In this document: piece by piece, positions 53,174 to 60,882 of the stretch | Layout: every line of letters starts with the position of its first letter | How positions within the stretch are numbered: the stretch's first letter is position 1 | DNA from: Flavobacterium sp. CFS9 | Lineage (GTDB): Bacteria; Bacteroidota; Bacteroidia; Flavobacteriales; Flavobacteriaceae | Assembly: GCF_041154745.1 (NCBI RefSeq) | Contig: NZ_AP031573.1 | Location: 1,922,001-1,986,000 of the forward strand | DNA length: 64,000 nt | Direction: 5' to 3' | The notes under the pieces: generated by a model | Told to the model about the DNA's origin: nothing | Databases searched by the model: none | Seen by the model: the letters and a program-made list of their open reading frames with translations, nothing else | Made by a program: the position numbers and the translations under genes

Positions 53174-53199
53174 ATCAAAATAAATGTAGTTATTTTGAT
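53174..53199. promoter_or_regulatory. dyad in the tal/halogenase divergent promoter region, candidate operator
   Basis: ATCAAAATAA (53174-53183) and TTATTTTGAT (53190-53199) are a perfect 10 bp inverted repeat around 6 bp (ATGTAG). It is 37 bp from the tal ATG and 39 bp from the other ATG, nearly central in the gap, a good place for a shared regulator. It is AT-rich, so chance must be allowed for. Confidence 0.55.
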
Positions 53200-53204
53200 G
53201 ATGG

Positions 53205-53212
53205 CAAATGTA
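53205..53212 (-). promoter_or_regulatory. promoter -7 element of tal
   Basis: The - strand reads TACATTTG, matching TAnnTTTG, 67 bp before the tal ATG. The dyad at 53174-53199 would lie in the leader. No well-spaced TTG was found. Confidence 0.5.
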
Positions 53213-53238
53213 GGTTAATAATTGATAATAATATTAAT

Positions 53239-54489
53239 ATGATAAAGGAGTTTGTTGATGTTTTAGTCATTGGCGCAGGACCATCAGGATGTGTCTCGGC
53301 ATCGTATCTTCACAAAAACAACATTAAGATAAAAGTAGTTGAAAAAACAAAGTTTCCAAGACTTGTAGTTGGGGAAAGTCTTATCCCCCGGGTAATGGAT
53401 CATTTTGCTGAGGCTGAGCTTTTTGAAAGTCTTGATGCCATGAATTTTGAAAAAAAACTTGGCGCTCGTTTTATCAGAGGAGAAGAAATTTGTGTTTTCG
53501 ATTTCAGTAAAAAATTTGGTGAAGGCTGGGACTGGACCTGGCAGGTACCGCGTGCTGATTTTGACAACACGATGGCACAGGAAGTGATTCGAAAAGGAAT
53601 TGATCTGGAATTTGAAACAGAAGTTCTGGAAGTTTCTTTTGAGGGTAAAAATTCTAAAACAATTGTAAAAGATAAGGATGGAAATCTAAAAGAAATACAT
53701 GCTAAATTCATTATTGATTCCAGTGGATACGGTCGTGTTTTACCAAGACTTTTAGACCTGGATACGCCTTCAAAATTAGATCCGCACTCTTCGATATTTA
53801 CACATGTAAAAGATATTAACAGAGAAGAAGGAGAAGAAGGAACTCAAATCTCTTTTGATATTCTCGAAACAGAAGTTTGGTTATGGGTAATTCCTTTCTC
53901 AAACGGAAATACCAGTCTGGGGGTTGTTGGACCAACCGATTTTATTAATTCGCTTTCAGAAAATAAAGACAATGCGGAGGCCTTAAGAAATGCGATTCAG
54001 AAATCAGATTATTATATCAAAAGATTTAAAGGAACCGAATTTTTATTTGAGCCGGTAAAACTGGAGAATTATTCAAGAGCGGTAAAAAGAATGTACGGTG
54101 ATGGTTTTGCTTTAACAGGAAACAGTTCTGAATTTTTAGATCCGGTATTTTCATCTGGAGTGGCCTTTGCAACCGAATCCGGAATGCTGGCGGCCAAGTT
54201 GTACCTTAAAGAATCTCAGGGAATCGAAGTAGATTGGGAAACAGAATTCACCGGATATATGAAAAGGGGGATAGCTGTTTTTACCACGTATGTACAGGAA
54301 TGGTACACTGGGAATCTTCAGACTTTGTTTTTTCATCAGCCGGAAAATCCGGATGTGAAAGAAAAGATCTGTTCGGTATTGGCAGGATATGTTTGGAACG
54401 AAGAAAATCCGTTTGTAAAAAAACACGATCACGTGATAAAGAATATGGCCTATTTACTAAATATGCAAAAAGAACAAAGCCCTGAATAA
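53239..54489 (+). CDS. flavin-dependent halogenase-like oxidoreductase
   Basis: 416 residues, the only + strand gene of the pigment cluster. FAD motif VIGAGPSGCVSASYL (about 10-24), GESLIPRVMDHF (about 48-59), Lys72/Lys73 in NFEKKLGARF, and WDWTWQVPRADFD (97-109), where W99-T-W101-Q-V-P104 fits the W-x-W-x-I/V-P motif of flavin halogenases rather than plain monooxygenases. It could chlorinate or hydroxylate the flexirubin ring; chlorinated flexirubins are known. Activity is inferred. The stop codon is inside the loop of the terminator. Confidence 0.8.
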   Translation: MIKEFVDVLVIGAGPSGCVSASYLHKNNIKIKVVEKTKFPRLVVGESLIPRVMDHFAEAELFESLDAMNFEKKLGARFIRGEEICVFDFSKKFGEGWDWTWQVPRADFDNTMAQEVIRKGIDLEFETEVLEVSFEGKNSKTIVKDKDGNLKEIHAKFIIDSSGYGRVLPRLLDLDTPSKLDPHSSIFTHVKDINREEGEEGTQISFDILETEVWLWVIPFSNGNTSLGVVGPTDFINSLSENKDNAEALRNAIQKSDYYIKRFKGTEFLFEPVKLENYSRAVKRMYGDGFALTGNSSEFLDPVFSSGVAFATESGMLAAKLYLKESQGIEVDWETEFTGYMKRGIAVFTTYVQEWYTGNLQTLFFHQPENPDVKEKICSVLAGYVWNEENPFVKKHDHVIKNMAYLLNMQKEQSPE

Positions 54490-54500
54490 TCAGGGCTTTT
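54478..54500 (+). terminator. terminator overlapping the end of the halogenase-like gene
   Basis: AGCCCTGA (54478-54485) pairs with TCAGGGCT (54490-54497) and ends in a T-rich run. The 4-base loop region holds the stop codon (54487-54489). Confidence 0.88.
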
Positions 54501-54573
54501 GTTTAGGTGATTGTTTCTATTGCAGCGTCATATTTTAGGTTTTATCGTTTTTTAAAATTAATATAGGGAAATA

Positions 54574-54607
54574 AAGAGGAGAGTTGTTTTATGACAACTC
54601 TCCTCTT
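54574..54607. terminator. terminator of the small secreted protein gene
   Basis: AAGAGGAGAGTTGT (54574-54587) pairs perfectly with ACAACTCTCCTCTT (54594-54607) around a 6-base loop. It lies 7 bp after the - strand stop and may work in both directions. Confidence 0.88.
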
Positions 54608-54613
54608 ATCGTT

Positions 54614-55219
54614 TTATTTATATGCTTTTTTTACTATAAGTTTAGACATTGATTTTGCGGTTTTGGCAAATCCTTCACCAATTCTGGTTTCGTTGCTGAA
54701 ATTACTGCCCCATTGATCACCCGGAGCTTCTTCGCTTGTAATTTCTAAAAGGACATTTGATTTATTAGCGGTTTCAACAAATTTTAAGTTGGTCGTTACT
54801 TTTGCGGGCTGTTTCATAATCCCGGCATCCCAACCCGGATAGATCCATACTGCTGTAACAATTAAAGTATAAGGAGTTTTTAAATTTTCCTGAAAATTCA
54901 AATCCTTTTTTTCTTTAGTTAAAACAATATTTGCGATTTCTAAAAATTTGGTAGTCCAGATTTGGTCTTTTGCACTAATCCATTTTTTTTCCCAAATGTT
55001 TCCGTTGCCTTTTGCCTTTTCATCCAATTCGGCTTTATGTTCCTTAACATACTGCGCTTCCGATTTTTTTTCTTTCATCATCGTGAAGTTGCTGTAATCA
55101 AATTCGGTATTGATTTCTTTTTGATCTTTTAAGAAGTCAAAATTTCCTTTTACTACTTCCATATCCTGTGCAAAAGCTGCTCCGGAAATAATAAATAAAG
55201 CAAAGATTAATTTTTTCAT
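54614..55219 (-). CDS. secreted protein of unknown function
   Basis: 201 residues. Signal peptide (cleavage near AFAQ), charged helix (about 45-75), then a beta-rich part with TAVWIYPGWDAGIMKQPAKV and LLEITSEEAPGDQWGSNFSN. I do not recognise a family name. It stands alone between two terminators. A near-consensus -7 element (TACTTTTA on the - strand) lies at 55251-55258. Confidence 0.72.
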   Translation of the reverse strand: MKKLIFALFIISGAAFAQDMEVVKGNFDFLKDQKEINTEFDYSNFTMMKEKKSEAQYVKEHKAELDEKAKGNGNIWEKKWISAKDQIWTTKFLEIANIVLTKEKKDLNFQENLKTPYTLIVTAVWIYPGWDAGIMKQPAKVTTNLKFVETANKSNVLLEITSEEAPGDQWGSNFSNETRIGEGFAKTAKSMSKLIVKKAYK

Positions 55220-55328
55220 TTTTTGTTTTGTTTTTGGTTAATTATTGTGTTAAAAGTAATTAAAATGTTGGTATAAATATTTTTCCTGTTAAAATAAAAT
55301 GATTTATGGGCTAAAGTTCAAAAATATT

Positions 55329-55350
55329 TTTAACCGCAAAGTGCGCAAAG
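55329..55350 (-). repeat. dispersed intergenic repeat, second copy
   Basis: The - strand reads CTTTGCGCACTTTGCGGTTAAA, differing from the copy at 10425-10446 at one position. A longer shared stretch continues to about 55367 and is repeated at 55550-55587. Confidence 0.75.
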
Positions 55351-55386
55351 GTTTACGTAAGGAAGTTGTAACAAATTATTTTTTTA

Positions 55387-55454
55387 TTCAAATTTGTTTC
55401 AAAAGCTGTAACAATTTTTATAAAATTTCAAATTTGTTTCAAAAACTGTAACAA
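55387..55454. repeat. two tandem 28 bp repeats ending in CTGTAACAA
   Basis: TTCAAATTTGTTTCAAAA, then G or A, then CTGTAACAA occurs at 55387-55414 and 55427-55454, period 40 bp. Another GCTGTAACAA is at 60847. No gene is seen in 55220-55676; it holds these repeats and a terminator. Confidence 0.75.
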
Positions 55455-55549
55455 AATATTTTTATTTCCTGTTTTGTTACATCAAAATGCTGTGCCCCAA
55501 TTAGCCCTTAAAAAAAGAACGCTAATCCGTGCAATTCGTGTACTGTTTT

Positions 55550-55571
55550 TTTAACCGCAAAGCATGCAAAG
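55550..55571 (-). repeat. dispersed intergenic repeat, third copy
   Basis: The - strand reads CTTTGCATGCTTTGCGGTTAAA. With 55329-55350 it forms a pair of about 37 bp direct repeats 221 bp apart. Confidence 0.75.
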
Positions 55572-55604
55572 GTTTACATAAGGAAACAGATACACCAAAA
55601 CAAA

Positions 55605-55634
55605 AAAAGGAGGCGTTCACTAACGCCTCCTTTT
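55605..55634. terminator. terminator of the T9SS-secreted protein gene
   Basis: AAAAGGAGGCGTT (55605-55617) pairs perfectly with AACGCCTCCTTTT (55622-55634) around a 4-base loop, with a further A-run giving a T-run on the - strand. It lies 43 bp after the gene's stop. Confidence 0.9.
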
Positions 55635-55676
55635 ATTTATATTATTTAAAAAATAATTTTAGGTTTAAGATCCTGT

Positions 55677-58526
55677 TTAATTTTTTAATATTTTGTTAGA
55701 AATCTTTTTACCATTTTCAAGTTTTACAGCTACTATATACCAGCCGTTTTTAAGTTCGGAGAGATTGATTTTAGTTTTATTTTTCAGGGTGATAACATTT
55801 TCACCATTCATATCAAAAACATATACGACTTCAACTTTTTCTTCTGTGTTGATGTTCAGTTCTTCTTTAGTCGGGTTAGGGTAGATAATCAGAGAGGAAT
55901 CAAAAGTTAGATCATCATTTACAGTAGCAGCGTTACTGGACTTACTAGTGGCGGAAGTTTGATTGATATAATAATCCTGTAATTTTTGAATCCAAAAATG
56001 ATCATCAGTCAGCGTAGTTCCCGGGTTTCCAATTCCATCCGTACTAGCTCCTACACCTGCTCCCATTAAGACAAGTTTGGTTCCGCTATTTTTTACTTCT
56101 GCAAAGTGATTTCCAAAAGTCACTTTTTTTGTAGTGGGATTAACCAGAAGTTTAGGATCGGCATGTTTATTCTGACTGAAATAGTTATAACGAAGCGCGT
56201 CATTGGAGAAATTTACAGTATCCCCAAAGAAAAAAGTCGTAGCAGAATCTTCGTAGTGTTGGCTGGTATTATTTAAAATTTGGAAAGGACCTGCTGTTCG
56301 TTCATTTATGGTTTCTGAACCATTGATATGTCCTACCGGGATTTGCCATAGGACAACATGTTTGCCGGAGGCTTCGTAAAGCTTTTGAACAAAATTCAGG
56401 TAATTCATCCAGTGGTCATTATTCCAGAACCAGGTATAAGAGAAGGGATCGGCAGGATTACCGGTGCTTCCGGCACCCATGGCATCAAGACCATATTTGT
56501 CAATAGAAATAAAGTCTGCATTATTAGACATAATTCCCATACTATTGGTGTATTGAAAAATATCCAAAGCGGTTTGTTTAATTTTATTCAGTTGGGTAGT
56601 AAAGGTACCGGTATCTGTTTCTCTGATAATTCCTTTTGGACCGGCTACACCGGCTTTTGCCCAAAGATTGAGCTGCCATCCAAATTCCATATTCAGGTTT
56701 TCGTCTGTTCTCTTCTTGTTGAGCTCAAAATTGATTCTTTCTACTAAGGTTTTTAAAGTACCGACATTTTGGGCAATACTCGTTGCATTTACGGCTGTTG
56801 TAGTAGTTATAGGTTCGTTATACTGCTGCATATAGCCCAGAAAATCGGGCTCTAATACCACTCCGAAAAACTCATCTCCTAATTCAGCTTTAACCTGATT
56901 CAGAAAAAGGTTGAGATTACTGAAATAAGCCGTCATATAGGCAGGATCTTTTACGTGTGCCAGATCCAGCTCATAAGATTCACTTCCGTCAGGAATGTTG
57001 TAAAAAACAAAGAAAGGAATAAGTCCCATTTTTACAGAATTCCTCGCAAATTTTATAGCTCTGTCAGGCTGCCAGGTATTCCATCCGGCTATTGGACCTC
57101 CGTTGATATAAATATATCTGACCTCCATTCTGTTATTTTTGAGCAGATTGCTGTCGTCAATACCATTGTTGAAAAAATTGACATCATCGTTAGTGTCTTC
57201 GGATACAGATCCTACAGCAACATAATCAGGATATTTTGAAACGCTTCCATTGGTATTGTCTATTCTTAAACCAAGATGATATATTGAACCATCTGAAGTG
57301 GTTATTTGAAGTCCGGATCTGCCCGCTTTTTTAGGGATAATTTTTAAAGTATTTCCAGTAATAGTGTAATCAAATACGGTAACGTTTCTTCTTTTTAAGG
57401 AAGTAATAGTTTTATCGAATACGAACGTTTTTTGTATTCCACTAATCGCTTTTATTTGATTTGGAAGAGAAGCAAAGGAGATATTTTGTGTGGCAGGATT
57501 CACAATAGTAAGTTGTAAACCGGATGTTGCTGTGGTCCCGTTGTTGTCAGTGGCTGCTATTTGCAGTGAATTGCTTCCGTAATTCTGAGGGGTCCAATTA
57601 AAGGTGTAAGAATTTTGCGAATTGGTAATCACATTAGAACTAGTTCCGGCGGTAAGGTCCTTAAACTGTATGCTGCTAATTGAACTTCCGGACGAAGGCT
57701 GAATAGTAAAAGTAATGCTTATAGGAGAGAAATTAAGTTGAGAATAGGATGTAGAATTTAGTGGACTTGTAATGTTTATAACAGCTGGAGCAGTAATCGC
57801 AATTTTAATAGTGGTGTTTACTATGGTGCTTACTCCAACTGAATTTACAACGGTATACCGAATATTGTAATCCCCATAAGCGGTCGGGGTCCAGTTGTAC
57901 GATATCGTAGTGCCGGATAAACTCATATTGTAAGTTGTATAAGAAGACTCTGTTGTCTTTTTTATTTCGACCTTATTTTGTGTTGCCGATAAACCGTACA
58001 GATTAAGTGATGCGGTAAGATTGATGGCCGATAATGTGTTTTTTATAATAATTTGTCCATCTGCGTAGGCAGGAGAAATGGCTATGGGTTTGATACACAC
58101 ACCCAGAAAAGTGTAAGCAGAAGACTGATCAGGAATTTCTGTTCCGGCGACCCAGTATTTGGCTTTATAGACACCATTGTTGTATCTTATAATGTTGTTT
58201 ACATTGTAGTTGGGTGTTGCGCTGTTCCAGTCAGAAACGGTACTGCATGCGGTATAAGCCAGAGATGGATTATTAATAATTAATTGCTCGTCACAGCTTC
58301 CTACTGCCGACCATGAACTGCTTGATCCGGGAGTACTGCCGGCTCCCTGAGACCAGGAATTGCTTTTGTACACAATATTATTGTACCGGACATAAGAGTT
58401 ACTTGAATATTGCGTGACGGCATACCAGGCCGGAATGCCGCAGGAGGTACCCAACTGTGCTTCTGCTAAATTGGGAATACAATAGATAATAATACAGAAC
58501 AATAAAAGTTTTAAATTTTTCGCCAT
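55677..58526 (-). CDS. T9SS-secreted protein with two chitin-binding modules and a putative glycosidase domain
   Basis: 949 residues. Signal peptide to about 24. Two carbohydrate-binding modules of the chitin-binding (CBM5/12) type at about 33-78 and 95-143 (YVRYNNIVYKSNSWSQG, IIRYNNGVYKAKYWVAG). Two Ig-like domains at about 150-345. A large domain at about 355-860 with PFFVFYNIPDG and VVLEPDFLGYM (Glu559, Asp561); this resembles the strands and E-P-D motif of GH6-type glycosidases, but the match is weak and needs a fold search. The last about 75 residues are a type A sorting domain (IIYPNPTKEELNI). It is exported by T9SS and probably binds chitin or a similar polymer. It has a full promoter and its own terminator. 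Confidence 0.82.
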   Translation of the reverse strand: MAKNLKLLLFCIIIYCIPNLAEAQLGTSCGIPAWYAVTQYSSNSYVRYNNIVYKSNSWSQGAGSTPGSSSSWSAVGSCDEQLIINNPSLAYTACSTVSDWNSATPNYNVNNIIRYNNGVYKAKYWVAGTEIPDQSSAYTFLGVCIKPIAISPAYADGQIIIKNTLSAINLTASLNLYGLSATQNKVEIKKTTESSYTTYNMSLSGTTISYNWTPTAYGDYNIRYTVVNSVGVSTIVNTTIKIAITAPAVINITSPLNSTSYSQLNFSPISITFTIQPSSGSSISSIQFKDLTAGTSSNVITNSQNSYTFNWTPQNYGSNSLQIAATDNNGTTATSGLQLTIVNPATQNISFASLPNQIKAISGIQKTFVFDKTITSLKRRNVTVFDYTITGNTLKIIPKKAGRSGLQITTSDGSIYHLGLRIDNTNGSVSKYPDYVAVGSVSEDTNDDVNFFNNGIDDSNLLKNNRMEVRYIYINGGPIAGWNTWQPDRAIKFARNSVKMGLIPFFVFYNIPDGSESYELDLAHVKDPAYMTAYFSNLNLFLNQVKAELGDEFFGVVLEPDFLGYMQQYNEPITTTTAVNATSIAQNVGTLKTLVERINFELNKKRTDENLNMEFGWQLNLWAKAGVAGPKGIIRETDTGTFTTQLNKIKQTALDIFQYTNSMGIMSNNADFISIDKYGLDAMGAGSTGNPADPFSYTWFWNNDHWMNYLNFVQKLYEASGKHVVLWQIPVGHINGSETINERTAGPFQILNNTSQHYEDSATTFFFGDTVNFSNDALRYNYFSQNKHADPKLLVNPTTKKVTFGNHFAEVKNSGTKLVLMGAGVGASTDGIGNPGTTLTDDHFWIQKLQDYYINQTSATSKSSNAATVNDDLTFDSSLIIYPNPTKEELNINTEEKVEVVYVFDMNGENVITLKNKTKINLSELKNGWYIVAVKLENGKKISNKILKN

Positions 58527-58621
58527 AATAAAAAGGTTTTTTTGTTATACATTCTATTAATTCGATGTATTGCTCATTTCTGTAGATAATATGTTGAAGT
58601 TTAAAAAAGCAATACGAATTT

Positions 58622-58650
58622 CAAATGTAGTAAGAAATTACTTTATTCAA
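58622..58650 (-). promoter_or_regulatory. promoter of the T9SS-secreted protein gene
   Basis: On the - strand TTG (58650-58648), an 18 bp spacer, and TACATTTG (58629-58622), a full consensus match. The leader would be about 90 bases. Confidence 0.75.
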
Positions 58651-58784
58651 ATACTCATTATTGTAGGTTAAGTATTTAAAATTTAGTTATTTACTTTTTT
58701 GTTTCGGAAAAAAAAGCAAAGAATTTTGGGATGATAATTTTGAGAGAAATAGTGTAAAATAAGGCGGTGACCTATCAAAATTAA

Positions 58785-58816
58785 AAACCCGACAAGCTCT
58801 AAAACTTGTCGGGTTT
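58785..58816 (-). terminator. terminator of the galactose operon
   Basis: AAACCCGACAAG (58785-58796) pairs perfectly with CTTGTCGGGTTT (58805-58816). On the - strand a T-run follows. It lies about 130 bp after the symporter stop; the rest of the gap 58527-58949 holds the promoter above and no gene. Confidence 0.85.
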
Positions 58817-58949
58817 AATAAAATTATGTGCTTAAATATCTGATTAACAGAGGTTAAAAAAGTGTGTTTTTCCTAGATTAATAACATAATTTCTAAAAAA
58901 TGTGATTTTCCCCGTACGATTTTATTTTTCAAAAAAGAAGATAATAAAA

Positions 58950-60635
58950 CTACCAAAATTTAATGTACAAGGCTGCAATAATCAATAATGTAATGACAAT
59001 TAAAACAGTAGTCTGTGGTTTTACTTTAAACATTTCGGAATCGATTTCGAATGCTTTAGGATTTACTTTAGGACCTGCAAAACTGATTAAAACCATCACC
59101 AAAGTCGTAAAGATGAATGATAATCCCATACAAATATGAAAAGGGATTTCAAAAGCTCCCTTTCCGTTTGGATATGCAGTGTACAATAAGGTCTCATTTC
59201 CAAATAAGGCAGGAGCATATTCGTTGAAGAGTACAGACAATACAAAACCTAAAATTACCCCTACCACAGCTGCAGCTCCCGTAGTTCGCTTCCAGAACAT
59301 TCCTAAAACAAACATGGCAAAAACTCCCGGACTGATAAAGCCTGTATATTTTTGAATATAGGTAAATCCGCCAACGCCTCCAATTCCTAAAATATCATTC
59401 CAGGTAAATAACACTGCCAAAAGCATCGCTCCAAAAACGGCAATTCTTCCAATGTTCACTTGTTGTTTTTCGCCAGCTTCTTTCTGAATATATTTTTTGT
59501 GAATATCCAAAGTGTAGATCGTCGAGATACTGTTTACTTTTCCGGCTAACGAAGCTACAATTGCTGCGGTTAGTGCCGCTACTGAAAGGCCTTTTAATCC
59601 GGTTGGAAGGAAAGTCAGTATGGCAGAATAAGCTCCGTCTTTTCCTCCGACTAATTGTGGTAAATGTCCGTTTTGGTATAAAACATAGGCAGCAATACCT
59701 GGTAACATTACGATTATAGGCATTAATAATTTAAGCATACCGGCAAACAAAATACCGGTTCGTGCAGTTTGTAAATCGGCACCCAAGGCTCTTTGCGTAA
59801 TGTATTGGTTGCATCCCCAGTAATTCAGGTTGATGATCCAGATACCGGCAAGATAAGACATCAAACCAGGGAAAGTCAGGTATTTGTTGATATCAAGCTG
59901 AGAGGATGTTGCAGTTGGTCTTGGAATAATCATTTTAAAATGTTCCGGTGCTTCCTTCATTAAAACTTTAAATCCGGCAATTGCATTTTGTCCTACTCCA
60001 AAATATTGTCCAACAGTGGTAAGAGCAATATAAGTGGTGACCAGACCTCCAATGATTAGAACCGCAACCTGAATAACATCCGTATAGGCAACAACTTTCA
60101 TACCTCCAAGAGAGATGAATAAGGCAAATAATGCCAATCCGATCATGATAATATGCAGGTATTCTCCTCCGGCCATACCGTTAATGGCCACAGCTCCTAA
60201 ATATAAAATAGAAGTTAAGTTTACAAAAACGTACAAGAACAACCAGAAAACAGCCATGATTAAAGCAGTAGAATCATTATAACGTGTTTTTAAGAATTGT
60301 GGCATCGTATAGATCTTATTCTTTAGGTACACAGGAATAAACCAAACTGCGACAACAATAAGACTTATGGCAGCAATCCACTCATAAGCTGCAACGGCAA
60401 TTCCTAAAAAGAAACCTTCGCCGCTCATTCCGATAAATTGTTCTGCCGAGATATTTGAAGCAATTAAAGAAGCTCCAATAGCCCACCAGGTCAGGTTTCC
60501 TTCGGCCAAAAAGTAAGCTTTAGCATCTTGTTCGTCCTGTTTACGTTTTCGGTAAACGGTATATCCGTAGACCGAAACTACGATGAAGTAAATAATAAAA
60601 ACCGCATAATCTGCGAAAGCAAGGTTCTGGTTCAT
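58950..60635 (-). CDS. sodium/sugar symporter (SSS family, SGLT-like)
   Basis: 561 residues with about 14 membrane helices. Typical SGLT stretches are visible: GASLIASNISAEQFIGMSGEG (about 54-74), GGMKVVAYTDVIQVAVLIIGG (about 177-197) and NYWGCNQYITQRALGA (about 272-287). It imports a sugar with Na+. Placement after galT, galK and galM makes galactose (or glucose) the likely substrate. A hairpin and paired direct repeats lie in its 247 bp upstream gap. Confidence 0.92.
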   Translation of the reverse strand: MNQNLAFADYAVFIIYFIVVSVYGYTVYRKRKQDEQDAKAYFLAEGNLTWWAIGASLIASNISAEQFIGMSGEGFFLGIAVAAYEWIAAISLIVVAVWFIPVYLKNKIYTMPQFLKTRYNDSTALIMAVFWLFLYVFVNLTSILYLGAVAINGMAGGEYLHIIMIGLALFALFISLGGMKVVAYTDVIQVAVLIIGGLVTTYIALTTVGQYFGVGQNAIAGFKVLMKEAPEHFKMIIPRPTATSSQLDINKYLTFPGLMSYLAGIWIINLNYWGCNQYITQRALGADLQTARTGILFAGMLKLLMPIIVMLPGIAAYVLYQNGHLPQLVGGKDGAYSAILTFLPTGLKGLSVAALTAAIVASLAGKVNSISTIYTLDIHKKYIQKEAGEKQQVNIGRIAVFGAMLLAVLFTWNDILGIGGVGGFTYIQKYTGFISPGVFAMFVLGMFWKRTTGAAAVVGVILGFVLSVLFNEYAPALFGNETLLYTAYPNGKGAFEIPFHICMGLSFIFTTLVMVLISFAGPKVNPKAFEIDSEMFKVKPQTTVLIVITLLIIAALYIKFW

Positions 60636-60679
60636 TGATAGTACTATTTTTAATAATTAGATAGTGATTGTTTGATTAG

Positions 60680-60805
60680 TAAAGGGTAAAAAACAATATT
60701 TGTCTGAGGTGGTTTAAATATTGTTTTTTTTATTTTTTTGATTTGGGTCGATTATTCGTTTTTGATTTGATTTATTAATGTGATTCTGTATTAAAGGGTA
60801 AAAAA
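60680..60805. promoter_or_regulatory. direct repeats upstream of the symporter gene, possible regulatory sites
   Basis: TAAAGGGTAAAAAA occurs at 60680-60693 and 60792-60805, 112 bp apart, in the gap between galT and the symporter gene. They may be sites for a sugar-responsive regulator. Confidence 0.45.
60688..60729. terminator. hairpin between galT and the symporter gene, possible attenuator
   Basis: AAAAAACAATATTT (60688-60701) is perfectly complementary to AAATATTGTTTTTT (60716-60729) around a 14-base loop. On either strand an AT-rich stem is flanked by A/T runs. For the - strand operon it would sit in the leader of the symporter gene. Confidence 0.6.
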
Positions 60806-60882
60806 GAGCTAAGGCGTACTTATTTTTTTTAAGTATGGTTTTCAAAGCTGTAACAATTTGTGGGGCAAAATAGGTTAAAGTC

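Larger units (their letters stand above)
21377..54489. other. flexirubin (aryl polyene-dialkylresorcinol) biosynthetic gene cluster
   Basis: About 33 genes, all but one on the - strand, hold the expected parts of a flexirubin pathway: tyrosine ammonia-lyase, AMP-binding ligase, two acyl carrier proteins, ketosynthases, FabG, FabZ-like dehydratases, thioesterase, DarA, DarB, acyltransferases, an ABC-2 exporter, an MMPL transporter, a LolA-like carrier and outer-membrane proteins. Most neighbours overlap or lie within 20 bp. Two transcription blocks are likely, split by the repeat-rich gap 46674-47023. Confidence 0.9.

Noticed and set aside
56358..56747. 129-residue + strand open frame
   Set aside because: It lies opposite the coding strand of the T9SS protein gene and has no promoter or known motif.
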